From contig NW_004451008.1 in the NCBI RefSeq assembly GCF_000321225.1, forward strand, positions 62,001 to 126,000: a DNA stretch of 64,000 bases. Reading direction: 5' to 3'. Of the stretch, positions 22,891-35,425 are shown piece by piece. Numbering within the stretch: the first letter of the stretch is position 1; each line of letters opens with the position of its first letter. A model generated the notes under the pieces. That model searched no databases. It had not been told where the DNA came from and worked only from the letters and a program-made list of their open reading frames with translations. The DNA is from Odobenus rosmarus divergens (taxonomy: Eukaryota; Chordata; Mammalia; Carnivora; Odobenidae). Position numbers and translations under genes: made by a program.

Positions 22891-23530
22891 AAGGATTACA
22901 TGCATTATAGCCACACAAGAATGTGCTTCACATTCGCACCTTGACTTTTCTCAAGCTGCCGGGGTCAAATCATTTTTGTCTCTCACTCGAAGGCCATCTA
23001 GAGTCATGCCTTCTCTCATTCTCCATTCTTTTAATAAATGAATGACACCTGTCTTCTTCGAGGCTCACATAATTCGGCGTCAGCAGCGGAGTATTTACTT
23101 AGCAAAGAAAACCACTCTTGTCACTCTCGTTGCCTGCGTCACACGTACGCACCGCCACATTTACCAGCTGCCACCCCAAGCCCGTTCCCCAGCGGCAGGA
23201 CATTTTGTGAGCACAGCAGTACTCCGTGACCCTCTGAGTGCTTGTTCAGCTGGAATTACTTGTGTCTGGCACAGACCTTCTCTTTTGATTTTGGCAGAAC
23301 TTCAGGGAGTGAAAAAGCTGGGTTAGTGTGAGGGCTGGGATTAGAATTTGAGACTCAACAGATCATACTGTTAACACTTCTTCTCTTTGCTAACTTTATG
23401 AAGTTCAAGAAAAGCTTTCTGGGGAACGGCACCAATTTATTTGCCAAAAGCTGAGATGGGCCAAGGAAGATGTAGTCAGCATTTGGAATCTCCTTGCTTT
23501 AGAATTTAACAGCTAAGGAGGGAAGAAGGA
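22891..23530. other. intergenic, no gene seen
   Basis: Unique DNA without a recognised repeat or gene. Confidence 0.45.
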
Positions 23531-23536
23531 TATGCT

Positions 23537-23573
23537 GGGGAGCCGGGGAGGTGGGGGGCTGGGGGGGTAGGGG
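23537..23573 (+). other. G-quadruplex-type tract
   Basis: Five runs of four to seven G separated by loops of two to four bases, in a 37-base stretch. This meets the usual intramolecular G4 pattern. No promoter or gene is nearby. Confidence 0.75.
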
Positions 23574-23659
23574 TGTAAAAGGGATTTGGAAGGATTCACA
23601 ATGCTGAACAGGCTTGGCTTCTTGTGCTCCCACCCCCAACATCTCTCAAGCCGTCCCTC

Positions 23660-24215
23660 CCTGTCCTCCTCTAGCACAGCCCCCTGTCCTGGCCCTCGTC
23701 ACCCTCACCAATGACAGGTATACTTTCTGATCTGCCTTCCTGTCCCTCTGGTTCTTCCTAAACACTGCTGTTGTCCAAAGCTCCCTAGTGTTTATCAGAT
23801 AAAAGCCTTGCCTTTAGCACTGTGTTCAGGTGACCCCAAACTCACAGGTGTCCCCACCTCATCCCTTACCCTGCACACACCTCACACCCCCAGGTGGGTC
23901 AGTACTACCCCCCCGTGGGCCAGTACGGTCTAGTCTGTGAGCTTTGCCCCAGATGCTCCCTCTGCCTGGGTCGCTCTCACCTGGTTCCCATCTTTGCCAG
24001 GTGGATTCCTCCTGGTCCTCGAGGACACAGTTCTAATATAGCTCTTTCTGAAAAGCCTTTCTCCCTTCCTCCAGGCAAAGCTGATGCCGCCTCATCTCTC
24101 CATGGGACTGTGTGCTGCATTTGCATATGGGTACCACTGGTGACTTTGGGGCCAGGACTAAGCTTTATTTTTGTCTTCCCCATCCCCACCTAGTGTGTTC
24201 AGTGTATTCTACTTT
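23660..24215 (+). repeat. L2-like remnant
   Basis: L2-type wording (TGATCTGCCTTCCTGTCCCT, CCCCAGATGCTCCCTCTGCC) in the same orientation as the clearer L2 at 56470-57480, but more diverged. Confidence 0.5.
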
Positions 24216-24489
24216 ATTTGAACTTTTGAAAGCTGATGGGACAAACTCCCATGATGCTAGGGAGGAGCCAGAGCAGTAGACTGAATTTTTGGCTGGGTCG
24301 GGCTCACTGATTCTGCCTTCCCTCACCTCCAGAGAAGTTTAGCACATGGGCTACGTGCCTCCTCATTTATCACAGGTAACTGCTCCCTGAGAATGTGTCT
24401 GTCTCCAAGAAGGTGTTCCAATTGGCAGACATTCTGCTGGGGAAGGGGGGTATTCTACTGTATCTGCAGCTACTCCTACCATGGTTTTC

Positions 24490-24625
24490 AGTGGGTGCAT
24501 CCCAGGAAAATGGCCAGAAATGCAAATTTTAAGACCCCACCCCAGATCTCCTGAATCAGGAGCTCTGGGGGTGAGATCCAGCAATGGCCACCAGCTTCTG
24601 ATGCACACTGAAGTCTGGGAACTAC
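24490..24625 (-). repeat. MER5A hAT-Charlie MITE
   Basis: Reverse MER5A: AGAAATGCAAATTTTAAGAC, CCCACCCCAGATCTCCTGAA, CTGATGCACACTGAAGTCTG. Non-autonomous DNA transposon remnant. Confidence 0.75.
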
Positions 24626-24724
24626 TGGGCCCCGCTCATACAAGAATGAAAACCAAATGCCATGGTGGCTCAAGAAAGGAGAAATAATGTTTGATTAGAA
24701 GATGAGGAAGGCCTTAAGAGGCCT

Positions 24725-25555
24725 TTCAAGAAATAACAAGTGTTCATGAATATGTGGAGAAAAGGAAACCCTGGAGCACTGTTGCTGGAAATGCAGACTG
24801 GTTCAGCCACTGCGGGAAACAGGATGGAAGTCCTTCAAAAAGTTAAAAATAGAACTACCCTATGATCCAGTGATTCCACTACTGGGTATTTACCCAAAGA
24901 AAATGAAAACACTAATTTGAAAAGATATATGCATCCCTATGTTTATTGTAGCATTATTTATAATAATCAAAATATGGAAGCAACCTAAGTGTCCATCAAT
25001 AGATAAGTGGATAAAGAAGATGTGGCATATATCTACAATGGAGTATTACTCAGCCATAGAAAAGAAGGAAATCTGACCATTTGTGACAACATGGATGGAC
25101 CAAGAGGGTATTATGCTAAGTGAAGTAAAGTAGACATAGAAAGACAACATCATATGATTTCACTTATATGTGGAATCTAAAAAACAAAACAAGCAAACAA
25201 ACAAAGCAGAAACAGACTCATAAATACAGAGAACAAACTGGTGGTTGCCAGAGGGAAGGTGGGTAGGGGGATGGGCAATGTAGATGAAGGGAATTAGGAG
25301 GTACAAACTTCCAGTTATAAAATAAATAAGCCACGGAGATGAAATAGGGAACGGGAAATATAGTCAATATATAGTCACTATAGCATAGGGAATATAGTCA
25401 ACAATATTGGAATAACATTGAGTGGTGACAGATGGTGACTACACTTATTGTGGTAAGCATGGTGTAATGTATAGAATCGTCAAATTACTATGTTGTACAC
25501 CTGAAACTAATATAGCATTACCTCTCAATTATACTTCAATAATAAGAAAAAAAAG
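24725..25555 (+). mobile_element. older LINE-1 3' end (L1MA-type)
   Basis: CTACTGGGTATTTACCCAAA, GATAAGTGGATAAAGAAGAT, AACATGGATGGACCAAGAGG, then TTCCAGTTATAAAATAAATA and CTATGTTGTACACCTGAAAC before an A-rich end. More diverged than the copy at 792-1605. Confidence 0.82.
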
Positions 25556-26089
25556 GAGAGAAAAGAAAAGAGAAGTTCTTTGAGGTGGGTTTTGAAGATT
25601 GGGTAGGTTGCTTGAAATAACTACAAGTTCACACGTAATATTATAATTAATTGTAATATTGTAAATATAAAAATCTTTTACCCCAAAACATCAACAGTTT
25701 GCTTTTACTGACGGTCTTTTCCATTCCTCGTCTGTGAGAAAACTTACACTTTATTTTTCTATAACTAACACAAATACAATTTTCTTATTACCAGTTTTCT
25801 TCCTGATACGTTATGGTTTTTCTTACTCAAGCGTTTTGACCACTTACAATGAATGGCTTTAGGGAAATTCATTTAAAACAACTTTAGAAATTATCTACGG
25901 ACTCATCACTGTAACCCAATCATCATGATCATTTCCTTCTAGTCCTTTTCCCGTGGAAATTGTTTGCGCAAGAAGGATGGAAGCAGAGATGTATTACCCA
26001 CACGTACTTTACATTCTAGTGTGAGCATTCTTCTTCATTACTGAGCTGCTTCATTCTGTGCGAGAGGCCAGCAAATCAATGTATCATAA

Positions 26090-26395
26090 CTTATTTAACC
26101 CATCTCCTATTATTGAACATTTTGGTTGTTTCCAGCTTCTGCTATGATAAACATTTTTGCGTGTGAAGTGCTTCCTCCCACATTTTGAGTTATTTCCTTA
26201 GAATAGATTTCCAGAAGTGGAATTACAAGGTCACAGGAACAAACTCTTTTATGGCTCTTGATGCATGTTGCCAAATTCCTTCCAAAAGGTTTGTACCAAT
26301 TTACATTGCCACCAGCAATGTGTGACAGTGCCAGTTTTCCCATATCCTTGGCAGTTTGGGGCAATTTAATTTAAAAAAAAAATTTCTTTTTGGCC
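26090..26395 (-). mobile_element. old LINE-1 3' UTR fragment
   Basis: TTGGTTGTTTCCAGCTTCTG, ACATTTTTGCGTGTGAAGTG, GTACCAATTTACATTGCCAC. Typical reverse-strand old LINE-1 text. Confidence 0.7.
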
Positions 26396-26689
26396 AATTT
26401 AACAGGGGAAGAACTTTACCTTGTTTTAACTTGCAATTTATTACTTTACCTAATATTACTTAATAAATATCTTGCCATGTTGCTTTAGTGTTCTTAATAT
26501 GCTCTTTTATGGTTGCAATGTCTTTTTTATGGTTTAAATTTGATGAGTGGTGGGCATTCCAGCTTGGAGACCACCATGAGTCAGAATGCAGGGTCAGGCA
26601 GCTCAAAGATAGCCTGTCAGGAATTGGACTCATTGTTCTCAGCACCTTCCTCCTTCCGGGTTTCTCATCTCAGTAACTAGTACCACTAG

Positions 26690-27045
26690 CTATGTAATCA
26701 TTCAAACCAAAGCCTGGGTGTCATTGATGACTTCTCCCTGCTCTTTATCACCTACATTCAATCAATAACCAAGTCCTCTATATTGCTCTTGAAACCCTAC
26801 TGCTACTGCTTGAGTTCAGGCTATATCATCTCTTTCCAAAACGATTGCAGAAGCCTCCTGATGGGTCTCGTTCCCCTCTCGGACATGCTCCGTCTTGCAG
26901 GCAGACCTATTGTTCTCATATCCAAATATGACTTAAGTCAAGTTTAACAACTTCCCATTACTTTCGGGATGAAGTCCCAACATTTCTTAGTTCATTTGCA
27001 TGGCCTCCATGATCTGAACCCTGCCCTACTCTTTTCTAAGTGGTG
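26690..27045 (+). repeat. L2 element
   Basis: GATGACTTCTCCCTGCTCTT, AATAACCAAGTCCTCTATAT, GAAGTCCCAACATTTCTTAG and TGGCCTCCATGATCTGAACC correspond to L2 internal sequence. Confidence 0.65.
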
Positions 27046-27049
27046 CAGT

Positions 27050-29995
27050 TAGAGGGTTGTGTATATCTCTTTCCCACTGAGCAGTGCAGAGACCATGGCC
27101 CAGACCTTTGAGGACCCAACCATGGCTGGCTGGGCTGGGATTAAAAGGTGGGAAGCATTACCTGGTTCATATGAGTGGTCTCACTATCATGCCCTATATT
27201 CAGACCAACCACCTGGATGGTGCTTTATCTGGAGCTACTCAGAGTAGCTCCAAGATTTGTTCATGAAGCATATATTACTGGTTCACAATGGGGTGAACAC
27301 AAGAATAGAAAGTAGGTGGTTAAAAACTGTTCTAGCAATTTGGTAGAGTAATTTTATGTTTAGAATCTAACAATTAAAAAGTTGTATTTTGTGAGTCTTT
27401 TAAAAATTCAATTTGTCTCTTGGATTTTCTTGGATTTTACAAATTATTGGTCTATCAGAAGATTAAATGGAAATTTCAAAATAAAAGCTCTTGACCACAG
27501 ATAGTTTGACTTGAATTCTCCTGGAAAGTTTAGTCTGAAACAAACAATCTTCCCTTAAGTGTGTAAATGCACTTTTTGGAGTAAAGAGATGTTTGAGTGC
27601 CCACCTGGGAGAGTGTGTTTCAAAGACTGAAGAAAAGCATGGAAAGAAAGAATTTGCAACCTTAATTTAGGTTTTAACTTCATGATTTTCATAGATAAAC
27701 TGGTTAAAATAGAGAGCCCTGGCTTCTGGCTGTCAAGATGCAACAGTACTTGATATAATGAATGGGATGGTAACTGGGAACACCTAAGAGGGGAAATTGG
27801 TTTTAAGAAATTCCTCATTTTCCACTGAATGACTAACTCGACAAATTACAGTAAAGATAAGTGGGGGGGAAAAAAAGGAAATTCCTCATTCTCCTGGTCT
27901 GTAAAATGAAGGGGTGGGATGAAAAAAACTTCTGATATTCCTTTCTGCTCTAAGACCATGTGGTTTTCTTAATTCTACGCTTGACCATTTAGTTTAAAAC
28001 TTTTCTAATAAAGATATGTAACATGGAGAAATGAGGGCTTGGAAAAAGCAGCCAATAGAGAATCATTATTCTTACTTACAATTTTTCTTTTCCATTCTAC
28101 AGATTCAACAACTCTTTAATGGAAGAAGCTGCCAAACACTGAGTCATTTATCAGTGACCTGGGTTCTCCACCCCTAACTAGCTGTGGGCCTGAAGACACA
28201 TGACTTCACTTGTTTGTGTCCTCTGCTTTGTAATCAGGAGGTTGGACTGTTCCCAGCACCCCTAGAGTGTCGAGGGGTCTCACAGAGGGTGTGAGGGAGG
28301 ATGGGGAGAAGATTGGGTCCTTCTTGGCATTTCCCCATTCTCAGCCAGATCAACTTCTCTTTGTATTTAGAGATCAGGCCTTGTGTAAGATTTCATTAGA
28401 AGAAACACTTCACTGTTATAAAAGGTTTGGAAAAGCTATCTATCAGTCTACATGATTGCCAGTGTTCCTTTTAGATTTATGTCTACCTATTGGCATTGTA
28501 CCATTTTGTGGCAGATGCCTGACTTGCAGGCATGACGTCTAGGTAGAGGGGTAGAAAATTCAAATGGAAGGAGACAAGCAAGCTATGAAGAAGGCTGGAG
28601 TATAAGCCCAATAGGGAGCAGTGAGGATTGTGGTGAAGTAGGAAGTGCATGCCTTATCTAAAGAGAACCTCAGAAATTCAGCTTCTGCCCATTGTTGCCA
28701 TGTGGGGATGTGGACACTGGCCTGTGCATCCAGTATGATTTCTGGGAGCAAAATGTGACTCATCTGCCTCCAGACTATGGCCACCTGAAGTTCTTAAAAT
28801 TTTTCATGCTAATTAAGTAGCACACATGAACTCGTGGGCTAGTGGCCTGATCATCTTCCCAACCGTTTAGCACTGTAACTGGCACACAGTAAACAGACTT
28901 TGGATGTTAGCTATCATTACTATTATCATCATCTTCATTACCTAATAATGATGTAGCAGACTGGGATCTGTTAATAATTGCAGTTGAATTGTAACATAAT
29001 TATACAATTCTGTGCTATTCAAGCTTAATTCCTTTCAAAGCCATATCATAAAACGAGCATTTCGGAGCATTACTGACAAGAGGAGAAAGGCAATAAAGGA
29101 CGCCTCACTATGAACTTGAGTCACGTCCAAGATAGGTCCCATACTGTTCTGCCAAGCGTGGTCCTTCAGACTCATCATGGCTCACAGTGAAAAATGTGTG
29201 GGTGTCCAGCACCATTAAAGACTTGGATGTACTCACTGAGTGTGTGTTTTCAAGTCAGACCTATTCCAGTGATAATAAAACAACACAGTCACACTCAGTG
29301 AGGTGTTGGGGTTTTTGGCTTCCCTCTCACTCACATAATAACGATAGCTTTAAAAGAAGTTATAATATCTATAGAATAAGGCCTTCTTCCTTACTTTTCC
29401 CCAAAAATGTCTTGGCTTGTCATTTAAGCTTATAAATTTATTTTTCCAGATAAACTTGCTTACTCATATGGGACATAAATACCCAAAGCCTGATTTCAGA
29501 TATCATGGTGAAATCCTGTCCAGGCAATTGAGATTCTGCCTTAAAAAAATTGTAAAACAAAACATAAAAGAAAAATATTTTTAAAAAAATGTTCTCTCAG
29601 TTTCACCAGCCTAACACAATAATTGTCCTTTCTCTGCATTCCTCTCATCACATATTCATACATTGTTAAGTAAATTAAAGAATCATGACTGTATCGAATT
29701 TGTTAGCGGCTGGTGAAGGGGTAGGTGGTTACAAAACTGAGTAGGACATAGTTTCTACCTCAAAGGGAAGGAGATGAAGAGGTAAAAAAAAAATCTTAAA
29801 ATAGAATAAATAAAGCAGAGGATGACAAGGGTGGGAGTTGGCTAGGGAGAAGGAATTATAGAAGAGAAGAGCCATGGAATTACCTAGCCTAACGTTCGCC
29901 AAATCACTTTGAAACCTGTTCTAGTTGAAGGTTTCTGACGCTGGAGTCCCACCTGGGACCGGGGACTAGAGTTATATTTATCATCATGTACTGTT
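27050..29995. other. intergenic, no gene seen
   Basis: About 2.9 kb of AT-rich DNA without SINE insertions. MIR-like pieces occur near 28160-28260 and 28860-28930. No open frame above 90 codons and no recognisable protein motif. Confidence 0.5.
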
Positions 29996-29999
29996 TTGT

Positions 30000-30560
30000 G
30001 TTTTCCTCTTATTAAATTTTATATTAACAAGTAAATCATTTCTCATGTTGCTACAGCGACTTTCTAATTATTTTTTGTAATCTACTGAAACCTCCCCTTG
30101 TATTAGGTATGTATGTCATATTCAGTTTCTCACTAATATAAATGACAGTGACAAATACCTTTAGACATGTAGCTTTTTTTCTTCATTACAATTACTTCCT
30201 TAGGATAAATTCCATGGAATTGGGATCCTGGATTTAGAAAGATAACTATTGTTTTGAATTGTGTCATATTGCCCCATTGTCTTCCTGGAGTCTTGTATAG
30301 ATTTACATTGCTACTAGATGAGGTGGAGTTTTTAATTTTTCTGTAGAATTCTGAGAATTGGATTTTATAAGTTTTTGTTTTCATTGCTTTGATTTTGTGT
30401 TTTGGAGACTAATGAAATAGAGGATCTTTGAAAACTTCCTGTTTGTTACTCTTTTTTTCTTGTGTGAATTGCTTCATGTCCCTCACCATTTATCAAATGG
30501 GGCTGAGGTGATGTTCTTGTATATATTTGACCCTAGGATAAATAATAGCTCTTTGGTCAT
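30000..30560 (-). mobile_element. old LINE-1 3' UTR fragment
   Basis: TTAGGATAAATTCCATGGAA, TAGATTTACATTGCTACTAG. Same kind of sequence as 26090-26395. Confidence 0.6.
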
Positions 30561-31598
30561 TATTTTTACAAATAGTTATACTTTTTAAATCTTAGCGTTA
30601 CTGCGTTTGTGCCAAATATCCGCTGGGCTTTCTTGTCCTTTGCTCCTGTCTCATTACGGTTCTTATCAGGTTGTGTTGCAATTATTGATTTATGTACCTC
30701 TCTCCCCTATTGAACAATGAGCTCCTTCCCATACACCCACCTTACACAGAATCTGGCACATCATTATTTGCTCAGAATTGCTTGTTGGGTTTGGAAGAAA
30801 AAGAACGCTTGATTGAAAGAAGTAGATGAAGAATGCTTTGCAGTGAGACTACCATTTTGAATTTCTAGAACTATAGGGAGACCCGCGATTTCTTCCTTCA
30901 CTCAGGAAGAGCAAAGGAGAACCTCTGGCTGACCCTTGGGAGGGCTAGTGGTTGGAGAGCAGGTCTTCCTCTCTCCCCTGGGGCTTCACCCAAGACTCTG
31001 GTCTTACTTGGAGAGACCCTGGGGGTCTGGGTGGGCAGCTGCTTTCCTTTGGTGCCACTTTCTGGGCAAAAGGTTCCAGTGTTTGGATTTTATTAGCCAG
31101 TAAAATTAAGGGGGAAATGCTGGAAAAAAATCACAGCACACTGTTGTTACTCTTGTGAATGAATAACATAACTCGCAACTAGACTATTAATGTCTAAATG
31201 GATTTTCTGTGCTCCAAGCCAAAACACATTTCATAAAGTTGCACAGAGATGGACGGTATCCCAGTTAATAAAAACACTTGTGGGTGAAGGATGCATGGTC
31301 TGATGGAAGGGAAGCTGATTGATGCTAAGTTGGGGGGATTGTTGCATCTCACTGGCATTTTATTTATTTTTAAATTGAAAAAAGATCACTTTATTAAATA
31401 ATTGAACTTAAACATTATTATCAAAACTTAACTCAAAAAAGTGAATTTACAGAGCAAGTGTTTAAAGATACAAATACGTAGATGGAATTTTATAAGCTAT
31501 CTTGCGTAATTTTCAACATCGTATTATCAGCCATTTTAATCCAAATCCTAGTTTGTTTTTAATCATAAGTAGGGATGTTTCTTTTAAATTTTAAATAT
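30561..31598. other. intergenic, mostly unique
   Basis: A plus-strand L2 end lies at about 30680-30790 (CAATGAGCTCCTTCCCATAC, AATCTGGCACATCATTATTT). The rest shows no gene or repeat. Confidence 0.45.
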
Positions 31599-31599
31599 A

Positions 31600-31738
31600 G
31601 GGGCACCTGCGTGGCTCCATCGGTTGGGCTTGATCTCACCTCAGGTCTTGATCTCACCTCAGGTCTTGATCTCAGGGTCATGAGTTCAAACCCCATGTTG
31701 GGCTCCATGCTGGGTGTGGTGCCTACTTAAAAAATAAA
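31600..31738 (+). mobile_element. short Can-SINE with internal 18-base tandem duplication
   Basis: Short-type SINE, head GGGGCACCTGCGTGGCTCCA. The 18-mer CTTGATCTCACCTCAGGT is present twice in tandem (31629-31646 and 31647-31664), followed by a partial third CTTGATCTCA. The tail carries the next SINE. Confidence 0.88.
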
Positions 31739-31744
31739 ATTTAA

Positions 31745-31945
31745 GGGGCACCTGGGTGGCTCAGTCATTAAGCGTCTGCCTTCGGCTCAGGTCATGATCT
31801 TAGGGTCCTGGGATCGAGCCCCGCATCGGGCTCCCTGCTCTGCGGGAAGCCTTTTTCTCCCTCTCCCGCTCCCCCTGCTTGTGTTCCCTCTCTGGCTGTC
31901 TCTCTCTCTGTCAAATAAATAAAAATAAAATCTTTAAAAAAAAAT
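31745..31945 (+). mobile_element. Can-SINE inserted in the tail of the previous SINE
   Basis: Head GGGGCACCTGGGTGGCTCAG, full body, A-rich tail. The AAAAATAAAATTTAA flank on both sides comes from the older SINE tail, giving the order of insertion. Confidence 0.9.
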
Positions 31946-31974
31946 AAAAATAAAATTTAAAAATAAAAAATAAA

Positions 31975-33110
31975 TTCATGTTTATTTGGTGGAGTAATAT
32001 CGCTCCCAGAATTGATGTGCAGCTCCAGAATTTTAGTCAATACTTAAAAATAAACAACTCTACAGATTCTGATAGCTGCAGATACCTTAGCTCAAAGTAT
32101 TATTTTTGTGATTATCTTCCTTTACAACCTATTGTGATAATACATTTCAGAGTTTGATTTCTTTAGAGCCTCCATTATGGTGAGGTGAAGGAGGAAAGAA
32201 AGAATGCAAGTCACTGTACAGAAAGCCGAAAAAACCTGGGGCTTTCATCTGAAAAGGTAACTTTTCATTCTATTCTTAGGAAACTTCCCATTGCAGTGGA
32301 TCTCCGTGGTGATTGGTGGCTTGTGGCTGGATATCACTTGCAATTGCACCTGCCTCTTCCAACAAGGCTGTTTGTGATGAGACTAAGAAATATGTGGTAT
32401 GGGACACTGCTTAGACAAAATAGTTAGAACCATATATATGTATATAATTAATATACATTGTTTTCCTTTCTTGTTACATATGTAGTACAGGCATAATGTA
32501 AAAACAGTGATAAAATATGAAAAATAAATGATGTATATGTGGAAATGCACCAAATGTGAACAGTGGGCTACTTCTATGTCATGGAATTAGGAGTGATATT
32601 TGTTTGTGGTTTGTTTGTTCCTATTTTTTCTGCATTAACCCTGAAGTTCTTATATTAGAGAAAAGAGAGCTATTTTTCCTTTTCTTTAATTTTGGAAAAT
32701 TTTAGACTTGACTAATAAAGCTAGATTGTCACCTAGAGCTGTGCAGTGGATTTCAGACTCGCTTGGGACCTGTGACCCCTTTATGCTTTCGCCCCCTTCT
32801 TTCTCCCTTTTGGACTGAGAATGCCTATCCCATGCCTGCCCCACCACTGTATTTTGGAAATAGATGAGGTGTTTTCTGGTTTCATAGCTCCACAGATAGA
32901 GAGGAATTTTGCGTCAGGACGCACCATATCCCAAGTCTCACCCATAAATGACTTAGATGATGAAATTTGGGCTTTTCAGAGTTGATGATATTTAGATGAG
33001 ATTTTGGATTTAGAGATGATTCTGGAATGACTTAAAACCTTTGGGGACATTTGGGGATATTTAGTATGTGGGACAGATGTGAATTTTGGGGAGCCAGCCA
33101 CCAAATAAAC
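31975..33110. other. intergenic, no gene seen
   Basis: AT-rich unique DNA. The 80-codon frame at 32185-32427 has no recognisable motif. Confidence 0.45.
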
Positions 33111-33114
33111 AGAC

Positions 33115-33560
33115 TATACTAGGTTGGCTAGTGTCTCCCCCAAATTCATGTCCTTCCTACAGCCACAGAATTTGACCTTATTTGGAAATAGGGTCGTTGC
33201 CGATGTAGTTAAGATCTAAGTGAAGACAAGCTCAGGTTGGAGCAGTGTGGGCCTGTAATCCAGTATGACTGGTGTCTTTATAAGAAGGGAATATATACAT
33301 AGAGAGAGACACAGGGAGAAGACCATGTGGCAGGGGCAGAGGAAGGAAGAGCAAGGACTGCCATGAGCACCAGAAACAAAGAGAAAGGCATGGAACAGAT
33401 TCTCCCCTAGACCCTTTTGAGAGAGATCGTGACCCTTGCCCACACTTTGACTTAAGACTTCCAACCTTCAGAACTGTGAGACAATACATTTCTGAGGTTT
33501 TTTAGCTGTGCAGTTAGTGGTACTTTGTTACAATAGCCCTAAGAAACTAATATAATTTGC
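33115..33560 (+). repeat. ancient LTR-type remnant, probably MaLR
   Basis: GTGTCTCCCCCAAATTCATG, GACCTTATTTGGAAATAGGG, ATGACTGGTGTCTTTATAAG, AGAACTGTGAGACAATACAT. Mammalian-wide LTR wording; exact family not fixed. Confidence 0.55.
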
Positions 33561-33624
33561 ACATAGGCTCCTGTATGGGTATATAATGCACATTACAAAA
33601 CGTACACAGAAATAGATATTGAAG

Positions 33625-33814
33625 GGGCGCCTGGGTGGCTCGGTCGTTAAGCGTCTGCCTTCGGCTCAGGTCATGATCCCAGGGTCCTGGGATTGAGCCC
33701 CGCATCGGGCTCCCTGCTCTGCAGGAAGCCTGCTTCTCCCTCTCCCCCTGCTTGTGTTCCCTCTCTTGCTGTTGCTCTCTCTGTGTCAAATAAATAAAAT
33801 CTTAAAAAAAAAAA
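33625..33814 (+). mobile_element. Can-SINE (SINEC)
   Basis: Perfect 17-base flanks AGAAATAGATATTGAAG (33608-33624 and 33815-33831). Full head and tail; one of the youngest-looking copies. Confidence 0.96.
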
Positions 33815-33881
33815 AAGAAATAGATATTGAAGAATGTGTAAAGATGAGAAAAACTAACATTTTAAAAAAACCTTTTTATTT

Positions 33882-33985
33882 CTTTTTTTTTTTTAAAGTA
33901 ATCTCTACATCCAACATGGGGTCCCAACTCACGACCCCGAGGTCAAGAGTCTCAGTTTCTCCCGACTCAGCCAGCCAGGCGCCCT
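33882..33985 (-). mobile_element. short Can-SINE
   Basis: Poly-T, AAAGTAATCTCTACATCCAA, ending CAGCCAGCCAGGCGCCCT. Flanks AAACTAACATTTTA and AAACTAGCATTA are imperfect. Confidence 0.85.
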
Positions 33986-34194
33986 GAATAAACTAGCATT
34001 AAAAAATAATTTCAACTTACTTATTGTTTGCAAAGAGTTTGGCATAAGAGATCAATGGTACTATTTAACGTTTTTAAATAAATTTATCTTGGGATAATTT
34101 TACAGGTACAGAAAAGTTGCAAAACAGTGCAGAAAGCTGGCCAGAGACTTGCCTGGTGTGGCTGGGGGTGGGGGCAGGAGACAGGGCCTGCTGG

Positions 34195-34400
34195 ACGACA
34201 AGCAGCTGTGATATTTGGGAGAGAACACTGACCTTGGAGCAGGAGACCCACGTGAAAGCCTCACTCTGCTGCCCACCATCTTCCTGCCTCCCTCAGTTTC
34301 CTCATGAGGGAGAACATGGGCGACAAAGCTACTGACAGAGTTGGGAAGATAAAGTAAATCCTCACTCTGCCCTGTGTTAGCTAAATGAACCCGGAGAAGA
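34195..34400 (+). repeat. probable MIR element
   Basis: GAACACTGACCTTGGAGCAG ... CCTCACTCTGCTGCCCACC ... CCTCAGTTTCCTCATGAGGG. Diverged. Confidence 0.5.
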
Positions 34401-35125
34401 TATTCGACCCCCAGAGGCCCAGTGTCCGCCTCTGTTAAAGTGGGGAGAGTCCTGTCTTCTCTATAAGGTTATAAGGGGGTGAGAGGTTGTTCAACTCTAG
34501 GCCACCTGGTCGTCTGTTCTTTCCTTTCTTTGTCCCTCAGCCACGTTTCCTAGGCTTTCCCTTAAACAGAGTTCTTGGTTACAGTTGCAAAAATGCCAAA
34601 AGGCAGCTCAAATATTTGCATGGAATGTTCAGACATACCATGAAAACTTGCTCCGAAACATACAGCTTGTGGCGCTAACATTATTGAAGTGTGTGTGTGT
34701 GTCTGGGGGTGGGTTGGTGACCCCTTAAAGACCTTCCAGTCTTAGGATGCTTTGTTTCAAGAGAAGCCGAATCTAGGCTTGTTGCTTTTATGCTGCGAGT
34801 AGTCTTCAGCTCTGTCTGGAAAATTCCAGGAGGAGGCTTCTTTAGTACATATGTCGGAGAGGAGCTGATTTGTTCTAAAACTAGCAAGTGCGTGGGATGC
34901 TACGCACCATTGCTCCTCAGCACCCGCCCCTCGCCCCCACTTCTGCGACACCAGCCTTGCCTTCAGCTGAGGAACCTCTGCCACCCCCGCTCCTTTCTCC
35001 CCAGACTCCCTCAGGGGGAGGAGGCACCCTCCAGGGTCTGGACTTCAGCCCTTTACTCCTTTTTTCCCTTGATGACAAAGATCACTGAACAGGGATTTTA
35101 GAGCAGGTTGTTCTTACATCAGTTA
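34401..35125. other. intergenic, no gene seen
   Basis: Unique DNA with a C-rich stretch at 34920-35030. Overlapping frames here have no recognisable domain. Confidence 0.45.
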
Positions 35126-35129
35126 GTCT

Positions 35130-35425
35130 CTGTTTCTCAATCCTGGCTACACTTTAGAATCTCTTGGTGAATATTGTAAAGCATACAGATTCCTGGGTCT
35201 CACCTTCAGAGATTCTGGGGAGAAGCGCAGACACTGGTATGTTTGAAAGATCTTCTCAGGTGATGGGGTGCCTGGCTGGCTCCATGGGTGGAGCGTGTGA
35301 CTCTTGATCTCGGGGTTGTGGGTTCCAGCCCCATGTTGGATGTAGAGATTACTTAAAAATAAAATCTTAAAAAAATAATAAAAAGCTTCTCAGGTGATTT
35401 TAAAGTCCAGCCAGGATTGAGAGCC
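35130..35425. repeat. hAT-Charlie MITE (MER5/MER20-type) split by a SINE
   Basis: TTTCTCAATCCTGGCTACAC ... GATTCCTGGGTCTCACCTTC ... then, after the SINE, CAGGTGATTTTAAAGTCCAG and CCAGGATTGAGAG. The ends are inverted-repeat-like (CTCAATCCTGGCT and AGCCAGGATTGAG). Confidence 0.65.
35265..35385 (+). mobile_element. short Can-SINE inside a hAT MITE
   Basis: Perfect 13-base flanks CTTCTCAGGTGAT (35252-35264 and 35386-35398). The duplicated bases belong to the older MITE. Confidence 0.94.
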
